Of a stretch of DNA of 32,324 nt, positions 1 through 7,712 are shown piece after piece. The position numbers and the translations under genes were made by a program. The stretch is from Planctomycetota bacterium. Its GTDB lineage: Bacteria; Planctomycetota; UBA1135; GCA-002686595. The notes below the pieces were generated by a model. It ran no database searches and was not told the origin of the DNA. It was given only the letters and a program-made list of their open reading frames with translations. Each line of letters begins with the position of its first letter. The first letter of the stretch is position 1. The stretch lies in contig JAKVCE010000002.1 in NCBI GenBank assembly GCA_022447405.1, positions 1-32,324 on the forward strand, read 5' to 3'.

Positions 1-733
1 CGTTGACGACGGATGAGTAGCCAAACTGATAGCAGAGGGTCTCTGTCTGGCCCTCGGCGCTCGTCGAGCTTCCGAGGTTGCTGTAAGGGAAGGAGCCCTG
101 ACCAGCGATCGGGGTCGCCGTGGCGCACTCGTCGTTGGTGATCGGGGTGTTGATCGTGACGCCGATCGAGCCCGTGCCGCCGGTCGCGCCGGGGAAGCTG
201 CCGATCTGCAGGAGGTAGGTGCTCGCGTTGCTGCAGGCGAAGCTCACCTGAGACTCCAGGGAGCATGAGTCGTCGTTGCAGTCGAGGACAGAGCCGACCG
301 CGGGGCAGCCGCCGCCGTTGTCAGGGTAGGCCGCGATCTTGGTGTCGAGGGTCGTGAAGCCGCAGGTGTTGACGATGGCGGTGCCGGTCGCGTCTGCGGT
401 CCAGGAGAACCAGACATCGTTGTCCACGGCGGAGGAGCCGAACTGGTAGCAGAGGTACTCGTTCTGCCCTTCGGCGCCGGTCGTCGCGATGGAGTTGTCG
501 TACGGGAAGGTCCCCTGCCCGGTGATGGGCATGGGCGCGCTGCAGTCGTCGCTGCCGCCGACAGACGCGGCGAACGCCCCAGGGATGCTCGCGCTGCGAG
601 CTCCGAGGGTGGACTTCGAGGCGACCTTAGGGCCGTCCTTCATGGGGTTTGACTTCTGGATGCCCTGAGCAAAGGTGGTGCCGCTCATAGCGATGAGGGC
701 GAGGCTCATACCGAGTGCGAAGGTGTTCTTCAT
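1..733 (-). CDS. Secreted Cys-rich tandem-repeat protein (partial, C-terminus off the left edge)
   Basis: I translated this frame by hand. It opens at an ATG at 733 and has no stop down to base 2, giving 244 codons with the C-terminus missing. It starts with a signal peptide (MKNTFALGMSLALIAMSGTTFAQ), with likely cleavage after the TFA-Q region near residue 22. A repeat of roughly 140 residues follows. The first copy opens with DDCSAPMPITGQGTFPY, and a second starts about residue 200 with NDECATATPIAGQGSFPY. Both contain a YLCYQFG or TLCYQFG element, and the first also has VWFSWTADATG, paired Cys and an acidic CNDDSC motif. Such repeats look like extracellular beta-sandwich modules stabilised by disulfides. 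I recognise no enzymatic motif. Surface or secreted adhesion or structural protein is the best guess. The gene diverges from the one at 1120. Confidence 0.8.
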   Translation of the reverse strand, partial: MKNTFALGMSLALIAMSGTTFAQGIQKSNPMKDGPKVASKSTLGARSASIPGAFAASVGGSDDCSAPMPITGQGTFPYDNSIATTGAEGQNEYLCYQFGSSAVDNDVWFSWTADATGTAIVNTCGFTTLDTKIAAYPDNGGGCPAVGSVLDCNDDSCSLESQVSFACSNASTYLLQIGSFPGATGGTGSIGVTINTPITNDECATATPIAGQGSFPYSNLGSSTSAEGQTETLCYQFGYSSVVN

Positions 734-1119
734 GGGACGTCGGAGCTTTGTGTGGTTGGAGTGAGAGGGCCCTGACGGCATCTATTTGCGAATCTGTTCG
801 TCGGGCCTATTTGCAGTGGTTTTACCCACGATATGAAGGTTAGCCCGGGACAGCGTAATTTGGGGGGGAAGCGCCCAAAGATCGGACAGGCAGATAAGGG
901 CTCAGGAGATCGACCGTAAGCAATTGTCTTTAATTCACTTACAGAGCTTTAACCGACGCAGAGTCGCAGGTGCGGGTGCTCTTGATGTGCTTTGAAGGTG
1001 AGCCCACGCCGATTGTGCTCATGTGGTAACGGCGGCGTGGGCCTACACTATGAAGGGTCCAGGGTCTCAACAGAGCCTCTGTGTCCCAGCTCACTCAGAA
1101 AACTCTCCGGACGAACACT
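734..1119. other. Divergent intergenic region, about 386 bases
   Basis: This region lies between the secreted repeat protein (minus) and the exported thioredoxin-like protein (plus). I find no convincing reading frame with family features. An AT-richer island at about 910-955 stands out from the GC-rich surroundings and contains a 5-base inverted repeat (GTAAG at 916-920 and CTTAC at 938-942). It is a plausible place for one or both promoters, but I cannot assign -35 and -10 boxes with confidence. No obvious Shine-Dalgarno precedes either gene start. Confidence 0.4.
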
Positions 1120-1968
1120 ATGTGGCACAAGACACTCGGCGGCGGCGCCCTCGCGCTCGCCATCTTCCTCCTGGGCGCGCCCGCTGGCGCAGCCCCTCAA
1201 TGATGCGGTGGAGGCGGTGCCTCCTTCGGTGGCGGCGCGGGCTTCTCTGGCCCGAGTCTCCCCGGCAGCGGCACCAACTCCGGAACGTCCAGTTGGACGC
1301 GAGGAAAGACGAGCAACTCACGCCTGCAAGCTGATTGGCAGACGCCGACGGTCAAAGCAGAGAAGAGCCTGGAGCTCCAAGCCGCGCTGAAAGAGCTGCG
1401 CGGTGACGACCCCCGCCCCTTGCTCATTCTCCGTGACTGCGAAGGCTGCAAGAACAAGGAGGGCGACCTCCTGCAGCGCACCCTCGTCGAGGAGCGCACC
1501 TTGCTCGCCACTGGCTGGTTCAACTGCGTGCGCTTCGGCCACGAGGTGATGGAGCCCAGCCACCCCTTCCACGTCATCTTCGACCACGAGCGTCACCCGC
1601 ACATCGCGATGTCGTCCTGGGATATGAAGACCTTCGTCCAGGTCCACCGCTCCAGCCCGAAGGAGCTCTGGAAGGCGATGAAGCGCGTCCTCGGTAAGGA
1701 CTACAAGAAGAGCGCTGAGTCGGCGATGAAGAACATCACCAAGCTCCTCAGCGAGTACGACGCCCTCGACGATCGCGAGAACGCGCTCCAAGAGCAGCTC
1801 AACACCAAGCGTGAGCGCGGCAAGGACGCGCGCGCCAAGGTCCTCGAGAAGGAGCTCGCTGAGCTCGCAGAGGAGCGTGAAGAGCTGATCGCAGACGAGA
1901 TGAAGCTGCGTGACCTCGGCTTCAAGAAGATCAAGGAGCGCGAGAAGCTCTTGGGCGAGAACGCCTGA
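1120..1968 (+). CDS. Exported thioredoxin-like protein with an in-frame TGA (possible selenoprotein, or broken gene)
   Basis: The ATG at 1120 opens a typical signal peptide (MWHKTLGGGALALAIFLLG, then APAGAAPQ). Codon 28 (1201-1203) is TGA, but the frame then stays open to a stop at 1966-1968 and continues sensibly. It gives a Cys followed by a Gly/Ser-rich linker, then a thioredoxin-like strand and CxxC pair (LLILRDCEGC, Cys107 and Cys110), and finally a charged region likely to form a coiled coil (about residues 205-270). Between 1204 and 1419 the frame has no ATG, GTG or TTG. The TTG at 1420 would cut into the strand before CxxC, so it is a poor start. Read through, the product is 282 residues with TGA beside Cys29. 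It may be selenocysteine, a point mutation or a sequence error. The terminator at 1993 ends the unit. Confidence 0.6.
1206..1228 (+). promoter_or_regulatory. Hairpin directly after the in-frame TGA (SECIS candidate)
   Basis: Bases 1210-1215 (GGAGGC) pair perfectly with 1219-1224 (GCCTCC) around a GGT loop at 1216-1218. Beyond a T-T mismatch, 1206-1208 can pair with 1226-1228, including one wobble. A loop with GGU is what SelB recognises in the E. coli fdhF element. Against this, only 12 bases separate the TGA from the loop, shorter than the roughly 16-37 usually described, and a competing hairpin (1219-1224 with 1228-1233) exists. In a Gly-codon-rich stretch such pairing can arise by chance. 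Confidence 0.3.
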
Positions 1969-1992
1969 GCCTCCGAGCTCTGACCGAAACAA

Positions 1993-2026
1993 GGGGCGCG
2001 CCCGTTTGGGCGCGCCCCTTCTCTTT
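1993..2026 (+). terminator. Rho-independent terminator
   Basis: A perfect 11-bp stem (GGGGCGCGCCC at 1993-2003 with GGGCGCGCCCC at 2008-2018) closes a GTTT loop and is followed by TTCTCTTT. It lies 24 bases after the stop of the thioredoxin-like gene and before the cyanophycinase start. It is the clearest terminator in the window. Confidence 0.88.
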
Positions 2027-2059
2027 GGTCTCTGTGCCTCCTGGGCTTACCCTCAACCC

Positions 2060-3190
2060 ATGCGCCACCTAGCCTGCCTCGCGCTCAGCGCGCTCCTTGT
2101 CAGCTGCTCCTCCTTGGGGAGCTCGGCCACAGGCCTCTCTGGGTCGCTCGTCATCGCGGGCGGCGGGATGTCTTCGCGCTCACTGGAGGTGAGGGAGGCC
2201 TTCCTGGCGCGGAGGCTGAGCGGCGAGGTCGGCGTGATCGGCGCGGCGAGCTCAGGCCCTGAGGCGAGCGCAGCGCGGGGCGTGCGCGCGATGAACGAGG
2301 CGGCGGGCGCTGAGGTCGCCGTCGCGCTCCCCTTCAACGCGGGCGAGCCCGAGCTCGCGGATGACCCCGCGCTCGCCGCGAAGATCGATGGCTGCGGCGC
2401 GCTCTGGTTCACCGGCGGGAGCCAGTCACGGATCGTCGAGGCGATGCGCCCTGGCGGGAGAGAGACCTTGGCCTGGCGCGCTTGTGTGAGACTCCTCGAG
2501 CGCGGCGGCGTCATCGGCGGCTCCAGCGCGGGCGCAGCCATGATGTGCGACCCCATGATTCGCAGAGGGCGCAGCGCGAACGCCATGCGAGCGGGCGTCG
2601 GCCCGGAAGGCGTCGACCTCGGAGCAGGGATGGGCTTCTTCCCATGGGGGATCGTCGATCAACACTTCTTGGAGCGCGGTCGCTTCGGTCGCTTGGTCGT
2701 CGCGCTTGGGGAGACGGGCATCCGCCTCGGATGGGGGATCTCTGAAGACAGCGCGATCGTCGTCGACCGCACGACCGGGTGGGCTGAAGTGATCGGTTCG
2801 AGCGGCTTGGCGCTCTTTGACATGCGTGAGCTCCAAGTGAGCGAGGGCCGCTGGGAAGGAGTGGGCCTCTCGCTCTTGAGCTCTGGTGATCGCGTGAACG
2901 CGCTGACTGGGGAGGTCGTAGCGACCTCGGGCTCTACAGCGCGCGCTCCTTTGGGAGAGCCAGAGAGGGCGCTCGTTATGGAAGGGCTCTTCAACGCCGA
3001 GGCTCTGAAGCAGGCTGTGCATCAGCTGTTCGACACGCACCGTGAGAGGGCGCTCCTGCGAGATGGCGCGGAGGGCGCGCTCTTGCGTCGAGGCGCGAAC
3101 GCGCGGGCGTGGGTTCGACAGGGAGCCTCAGGTGCCGAGCAGATGAGCGCAGCTGGGCTGCGGCTCGATCTCTATCGCATCACCGAATGA
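2060..3190 (+). CDS. Lipoprotein cyanophycinase-like peptidase (family S51)
   Basis: The product has 376 residues from the ATG at 2060. That start gives a short lipoprotein signal peptide with a lipobox ending at Cys16 (LLVSC), so the protein should be membrane-anchored outside the cytoplasm. The S51 fold motifs follow in order: IAGGG near 32-36, FTGGSQSRI at about 117-125, the nucleophile elbow GGSSAGAA with likely catalytic Ser156, and VDQHFLERGRFGRL, which closely resembles the cyanophycinase VDTHF-RGR-GRL segment. Known cyanophycinases hydrolyse cyanophycin to beta-Asp-Arg dipeptides. Many have Asp in the GG-D-Q element where Ser stands here. The C-terminal third (about 270-376) is poorly recognisable. 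The true substrate could be another peptide. The gene converges on the dGTPase gene with only 10 bases between stops. Confidence 0.85.
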   Translation: MRHLACLALSALLVSCSSLGSSATGLSGSLVIAGGGMSSRSLEVREAFLARRLSGEVGVIGAASSGPEASAARGVRAMNEAAGAEVAVALPFNAGEPELADDPALAAKIDGCGALWFTGGSQSRIVEAMRPGGRETLAWRACVRLLERGGVIGGSSAGAAMMCDPMIRRGRSANAMRAGVGPEGVDLGAGMGFFPWGIVDQHFLERGRFGRLVVALGETGIRLGWGISEDSAIVVDRTTGWAEVIGSSGLALFDMRELQVSEGRWEGVGLSLLSSGDRVNALTGEVVATSGSTARAPLGEPERALVMEGLFNAEALKQAVHQLFDTHRERALLRDGAEGALLRRGANARAWVRQGASGAEQMSAAGLRLDLYRITE

Positions 3191-3200
3191 GGCCTGCCGC

Positions 3201-4370
3201 TCAGTCGGCCAAGCGCTCATGCTCCGACTCGGCGAAGCGATCCGTCATGCCTGCGATGTAGTCGCAGGCTGCGCGGGCGGTGCCGACCTCTTCTGCCCAG
3301 GCCTGGAACCACGGCCGCATCTCGGAGGGCGCTCTGGTGTAGACCTCGAAGAGGTGGCCGAGGACCTCGCGCGCGTAGGCTGAGAACTCGGTGAGCTCGG
3401 GGTGTCGGTAGAAGTGCTCGTAGAGGAAGGCGTGCAGCTCCGCGACTTGCTCGCGCAGCTCTTGGGAGTGCCTGATGAGCAGACCGTCCGCCTCACGTGC
3501 TTCGTCCGCTGTGGTGATGCCAGCGTCCTGGATCGCCGCAGCGCTGGCGATCGTGAGGTCTTGGATGCAGGCGCCGATGACCTCGTTGGCGATGCGCTCT
3601 ACGCGCAGGTTCTTATCGTCGGTTGAGGCGAGGAAGCCGGGGTGATCCCGCTCGACGCGCTCTGCGGCCGTACGCCAGAGGGCGCAGCCTGCGTGCAGGG
3701 TCTCTTCTGTGAACATGTCGGCGGTGAGCCCATCGACGAGGTCGTGCTTGTGGTACGCGGTGGAGTCGGCGAGGTCGGCGACCTGCGCCTCGAGGAGCGG
3801 GTGGCGACGCCGGGGCTGGAACTCCTCGGGCCAGACCTCGGCGCTCTCGTGCTTCAAGAGCGACTCGCGGATCTCGCGGGTGAGGTTGAGGCCCGCGTAC
3901 TCAGGGCTGCGGCGCTCCAAGAGGTCGACGACGCGCAGCACCTGGTTGTTGTGGCGGAAGCCACCGTGCTCGGTCATGAGCTCTTGCAGCGCGGTCTCGC
4001 CGCGGTGCCCGAAGGGCGGGTGACCGATGTCGTGGGCGAGGGCGACGGCTTCGCAGAGGGCCTCGTTGAGCCTGAGGGTGGAGCCCACAGAGCGCGCGAC
4101 CTGACACACCTCGAGGCTGTGGGAGAGGCGGGTGCGCTGGTGGTCGCCGCGGCGGTTCACGAAGACCTGCGTCTTGTACATGAGGCGACGGAACGCGGTG
4201 CAGTGGGTGAGCCGGTCGCGGTCGCGCTCGAAGCAGGTGCGGAAGTTGGAGTGATCCTCCGGGTGGGCGCGGCCGAGGGAGTCCGCGCTCTTCATCGCCC
4301 AGGGGGCGAGCTCGCGGGCCTCGCGCTCTTCGCGGGCGGCGCGGTCTAGGAGTCCGGGGGTCTCGCTCAT
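3201..4370 (-). CDS. dgt: dGTPase-like HD-domain deoxynucleoside triphosphate triphosphohydrolase
   Basis: The product has 389 residues from the ATG at 4370; a GTG two codons upstream (4376) is a less likely start. The N-terminus carries the family signature FRTCFERDRDRLTHCTAFRRL, with MYKTQVF and the metal-binding His of RLSHSLEV. The HD pair is in LAHDIGHPPFGHRGE, and a later conserved Asp sits in VADLADSTAYHKHDL. These enzymes remove triphosphate from dGTP or other dNTPs and help set nucleotide pools. The length matches the shorter class of dGTPase-like proteins rather than the roughly 500-residue E. coli Dgt, so substrate preference is open. It lies 42 bases downstream of the DUF2891 gene on the same strand and is probably co-transcribed with it. 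Confidence 0.92.
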   Translation of the reverse strand: MSETPGLLDRAAREEREARELAPWAMKSADSLGRAHPEDHSNFRTCFERDRDRLTHCTAFRRLMYKTQVFVNRRGDHQRTRLSHSLEVCQVARSVGSTLRLNEALCEAVALAHDIGHPPFGHRGETALQELMTEHGGFRHNNQVLRVVDLLERRSPEYAGLNLTREIRESLLKHESAEVWPEEFQPRRRHPLLEAQVADLADSTAYHKHDLVDGLTADMFTEETLHAGCALWRTAAERVERDHPGFLASTDDKNLRVERIANEVIGACIQDLTIASAAAIQDAGITTADEAREADGLLIRHSQELREQVAELHAFLYEHFYRHPELTEFSAYAREVLGHLFEVYTRAPSEMRPWFQAWAEEVGTARAACDYIAGMTDRFAESEHERLAD

Positions 4371-4412
4371 CAGCACCAGAGAGCCTAGCCGCTCAGGCCG
4401 CGCTCGTGTGGT

Positions 4413-5411
4413 TCAAGGTCTCCCCTCTGAGAGCCACAGACCGATCCAGAGGTACTGGGGCAGCCAGTGTGAGCAGGCGTCGAAGTCGCCCGCCCAGAGA
4501 TCTTCGCGCGCGAGGAAGTGCCCCAGGTGTTCCTGGTAGCGTCCCCGCGCCTCCGCGCTCCCACTCCCCGCGTCGAAGGCGTCGGGCCAGGTGCGGCTGA
4601 TCACGACTCCGAGCGGATGAACGGTGGGGACGGTGACGGTCTCGGGGAGCTCCGGGAGCGGGCCGGGGTCATAGGGAGTGGCCTCCCCTCTGGCGCTCCG
4701 CACCGTGAGCGCGTGGATGGCGGGGAGCCACAGGAAGTCATAGCCGTGTGCGCTTGAGAGGTCAGCGAGGGCGTCGCGGTGGGGGGCGAGCTTCGTCTCA
4801 TGCAGGGCGCGGAGGCGCTCCTTCGCATCCTCTGATGCGGGCTCCGACCACGTGACGAGCAGGAGCGCCATCAACCAGGACCTGTAGTCGCCTGTGAACC
4901 CGCGCTCGCCGCGCTCGGGGAAGGGGCTCTCCTCAAGTCGACTGATGAGGTGTGACCCGAGCTCATCGCGCCAGGCGCCAGTCGCCTCCGGCGCGCCCGG
5001 ATGCTTCTCAAGCTCAGAGAGGAGCAAGAGGAGCCAGGCCTCGTCGTAGGGCGCTGTCCTTTGGTGATTGGATGCCCGCGACAAGAGGAGCTGCACCTCG
5101 TTCGCGAGCCCCTCTCCCGCGAGGCGCGCGTAGAGCCAGGCGCTGAGCGCTTCGTCCTCGGCTGTGCGTGCGTGGAGGAGGAGGCACCAGTGGGCGATCA
5201 CGCAGGAGTGCCAGTCATAAGAGCCAGTGAAGAGGCCCTCGCGCTCCGTCTCTTCGCCCCAGGGGTAGAGGCTGTGGTTCGGCTCGCGCGTCTCGATCCC
5301 ATCTCGCATGAGCTCGACGAGGCGAGGCCGGAGCGCCGCCAAGTCGGGCTCTTGGCTGGGTGTCGGTCCGGTGGTCATGACGAGGAAGAGCGGGAGGGTG
5401 AAGAGTTCCAT
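4413..5411 (-). CDS. DUF2891 family exported protein
   Basis: The product has 332 residues from the ATG at 5411, which gives a short hydrophobic leader (MELFTLPLFLVMTTG). The frame remains open far upstream, into the divergent acyltransferase gene, but family similarity begins only after this start. Diagnostic segments are SLYPWGEETEREGLFTGSYD followed by WHSCVIAHW, a motif typical of DUF2891, then HQRTAPYDEAWLLLLLSEL, RGFTGDYRSWLMALLL, HGYDFLWLPAIHALTV and ACSHWLPQYLWIGLWLS at the end. The many Trp, His and acidic residues in conserved helices suggest an alpha/alpha-barrel like those of glycan-active enzymes, but no activity is established for this family. The gene is followed by the dGTPase gene and diverges from the ankyrin-acyltransferase gene (144-base gap). 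Confidence 0.8.
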   Translation of the reverse strand: MELFTLPLFLVMTTGPTPSQEPDLAALRPRLVELMRDGIETREPNHSLYPWGEETEREGLFTGSYDWHSCVIAHWCLLLHARTAEDEALSAWLYARLAGEGLANEVQLLLSRASNHQRTAPYDEAWLLLLLSELEKHPGAPEATGAWRDELGSHLISRLEESPFPERGERGFTGDYRSWLMALLLVTWSEPASEDAKERLRALHETKLAPHRDALADLSSAHGYDFLWLPAIHALTVRSARGEATPYDPGPLPELPETVTVPTVHPLGVVISRTWPDAFDAGSGSAEARGRYQEHLGHFLAREDLWAGDFDACSHWLPQYLWIGLWLSEGRP

Positions 5412-5555
5412 CGGTGGGCGCTCAAGGCTGAGCACACAGTATGTGATCGAGGCTCCTTGAGTGACGGTATCGTGCCCGTATCCGCGGGCGAGAGTTGGCT
5501 GAAGTGAAGGCGCTCTCTGGGCGCGCTGGTTAGGATCTCTCTCAAGAGCCTCGGC

Positions 5556-7712
5556 ATGACGACGACTCAGGAGAGCAAGGCGGTCCGCTATCACGACATG
5601 GACGCGCTGCGCGCGACAGCGATGATCCTCGGGATCGCGCTGCACGGCGCGCTCTCCTTCGTGCCCTTCCCCTGGAGCGTCCAGGACAGCGAGCAGCACG
5701 AGGCCTTCGGCACCTTCTTCTGGGCGATCCACGGCTTCCGGATGCCGGTGTTCTTCGTGATGAGCGGCTTCTTCACCGCGATGCTCTGGCGCAGGCGCGG
5801 CCTCGGCTCGATCCTGAAGCAGCGCTTCCTGCGCGTCTTCCTCCCCTGCATGGTGGGGATCTGGACGATCTGTCCGCTGCAGGACTGGGCTGGTGGCTTC
5901 GTCTACACCGAGACGCCCCCAGAGTGGCCCTTCGAGGTGGAGGAGGAGACCCGTGTCCCCACCGAGGTTCAGGAGGTAGAGCGCGCAGAGAGCCTCCCGC
6001 TCGCGGCCAAGCTCGGCCAGCGCGCTGTGGTCGAAGAGCTCCTCGCTCGCGGGGACGACGTAGACACTCGGGATGACTGGGGCGCGACGGCGCTGCACTG
6101 GGCGGCGGTGACGAGCGAGGAGGAGATCGTCCGGACGCTCATCGAGGAGGGCGCGGACGTCAACGCGAAGACGGGGGACGGATCGCGTCCGCTGCACTGG
6201 GCGGCCTTCCTGGGTGAGCCTGTCATCGTGGAGCTCCTCTTGGAGGCAGGCGCAGACCCGAGCGTTCGGAATCAAAAGCGCGAGTCCCCGCTCGACACGA
6301 TCCGCGCGCCGTGGTCGGGAGAGATGGCGGGGGTCGTCAAGTGGGTCGCGGGCTTCATGGAGGTCGAGGTCGACGTCGACCGCGTCAGAGAGGATCGCCC
6401 GGAGATCGTCGCGCTCCTCGAGGCCACCGGCTTAAAGCTCGACCTCCCGAGCGCCGCTAAGCGCGGTGACCTAGACGCTGTGCGAGCGCTCCTTGAGGAG
6501 GGCGCCGACACCGAGGAGCGGATGGGGGACAAGAGCTCCGCGCTGCACTGGTCTGCTGTCCACGGTCACTACGAGGTCGTGGAGGCCTTACTCGAGGCTG
6601 GCGCGGATCCGAACGTCAGGTCCGAAGACGGAGGGACCCCGCTCCACTGGGTCGCCTTCCTGGGAGAGTCTGAGATGGTCGAGCTGCTCCTCGAAGAGGG
6701 GGCAGACCCGAACATCGCGAACTACAGCGGCCTGACCCCGCTCGACACGATCAGGCCCTCTTGGGATGAGCTCGAGGGGGTGACCCTGTTCTTCGCAGGG
6801 ATCATGGAGCTCGACCTGGACCTCGATGAGCTCAAGGAGGACCGGCCCGCGGTCGTCGCCGCGCTCAGTGCTGGCGGCGCAGAGGGCGGCGGCGGTGACG
6901 GCGACTTCGACCGCTGGATCTGGGGTCTGTTCACCGGAAACGTCTTCCACCACCTGTGGTTCCTCTGGTTCCTGTGCTTCTTCGTGGTGGCCTTCGCGGG
7001 CTACGCCTTCTTCGCGAGCGTCGTCGGCTTGAAGCGACTCCCGCGGGTGCTCATCAACTCGCCGCTGCGCTACCTCTGGCTCCTGCCCCTGACGCTCATC
7101 CCGCAGCTCATGATGCGCGACGGCCAGGTCGGCGGCTTCGGCCCGGACACGTCGACGGGCTGGCTCCCGTTCCCTCACCTGCTCCTCTACTACTGGGTCT
7201 TCTTCTTCTTCGGCGTCCTCTACCACGACACCAAGGAGGAGGACGACAAGGTCGGGAGCTGGTGGTGGCTGACCTTGCCGCTGGCCCTCTTCGTCGTCTT
7301 CCCGATCGGAACAGGCTTCTCATTCGGTGACTCGGGCTCGCTTGAGGAGGGCTTCTTCAGGGAGTCACAGCACCTCATCGCCTGCTCTTTCGAGGTGCTC
7401 TTCGTCTGGCTGATGATCTTCGGCTCGATGGGCTTCTTCCGGAGGTTCTTCAGCAGCGGGAGTCGTGTCATGCGCTACGTCTCCGACTCCTCCTACTGGC
7501 TCTACCTCGCCCACCTGCCGCTGATCCTGCTCGGGCAGTGGTTCGTGCGCGACTGGCCCATCTCACCCTTCATCAAGTTCCCGCTCATGTGCGGGGTCGT
7601 GACGGGGCTGCTCCTCCTGAGCTATCAGCTCTTCGTTCGCTACACGCCCATAGGGACCTTCCTGAACGGCAAGCGCGAGCGAACGGCTCAGGCGTCCGTC
7701 GCGGCGGACTGA
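5556..7712 (+). CDS. Acyltransferase-3 family membrane protein with inserted ankyrin-repeat domain
   Basis: The product has 718 residues. The N-terminal 110 residues are the start of an acyltransferase-3 domain: MDALRATAMILGIALHG holds the R-x10-H motif (Arg19, His30), followed by FRMPVFFVMSGFF. From about 120 to 440 the membrane domain is interrupted by a soluble insert with two similar blocks of about 140-150 residues (about 146-290 and 296-437). Each has ankyrin repeats (TALHWAAV, EGADVNAKTGDG, PLHWAAFLGE) and ends in PLDTIR followed by an acidic helix-rich tail. After a Gly-rich linker, hydrophobic segments resume (HHLWFLWFLCFFVVAF) up to about 705. This family moves acyl groups to sugars or lipids across the inner membrane. 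The insert probably binds a partner protein or restricts access. The 3' end overlaps argH, on the opposite strand, by 25 bases. Confidence 0.88.
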   Translation: MTTTQESKAVRYHDMDALRATAMILGIALHGALSFVPFPWSVQDSEQHEAFGTFFWAIHGFRMPVFFVMSGFFTAMLWRRRGLGSILKQRFLRVFLPCMVGIWTICPLQDWAGGFVYTETPPEWPFEVEEETRVPTEVQEVERAESLPLAAKLGQRAVVEELLARGDDVDTRDDWGATALHWAAVTSEEEIVRTLIEEGADVNAKTGDGSRPLHWAAFLGEPVIVELLLEAGADPSVRNQKRESPLDTIRAPWSGEMAGVVKWVAGFMEVEVDVDRVREDRPEIVALLEATGLKLDLPSAAKRGDLDAVRALLEEGADTEERMGDKSSALHWSAVHGHYEVVEALLEAGADPNVRSEDGGTPLHWVAFLGESEMVELLLEEGADPNIANYSGLTPLDTIRPSWDELEGVTLFFAGIMELDLDLDELKEDRPAVVAALSAGGAEGGGGDGDFDRWIWGLFTGNVFHHLWFLWFLCFFVVAFAGYAFFASVVGLKRLPRVLINSPLRYLWLLPLTLIPQLMMRDGQVGGFGPDTSTGWLPFPHLLLYYWVFFFFGVLYHDTKEEDDKVGSWWWLTLPLALFVVFPIGTGFSFGDSGSLEEGFFRESQHLIACSFEVLFVWLMIFGSMGFFRRFFSSGSRVMRYVSDSSYWLYLAHLPLILLGQWFVRDWPISPFIKFPLMCGVVTGLLLLSYQLFVRYTPIGTFLNGKRERTAQASVAAD

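Noticed and set aside
916-942. The GTAAG/CTTAC inverted repeat as an operator
   Set aside because: Five bases per arm with a 17-base gap is too weak to call; mentioned only as part of an AT-richer region.
992-1390. A 132-codon plus-strand frame overlapping the signal peptide and TGA region
   Set aside because: It lacks export or domain features and its Arg/Ser-rich composition is typical of an out-of-frame GC-rich reading; the frame with the signal peptide and CxxC domain is convincing.
1318-1992. A 224-codon minus-strand frame opposite the thioredoxin-like gene
   Set aside because: It mirrors the Lys/Glu-rich coiled-coil region of the plus-strand gene and runs across the terminator; composition is Leu/Val/Glu-biased as expected of an antisense shadow.
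4413-6275. A 620-codon minus-strand frame extending from the DUF2891 gene across the divergent gap into the acyltransferase gene
   Set aside because: The upstream 288 codons show no family features, are antisense to strongly conserved acyltransferase and ankyrin sequence, and the DUF2891 homology starts after the ATG at 5411. GC-rich codon bias leaves antisense frames open.
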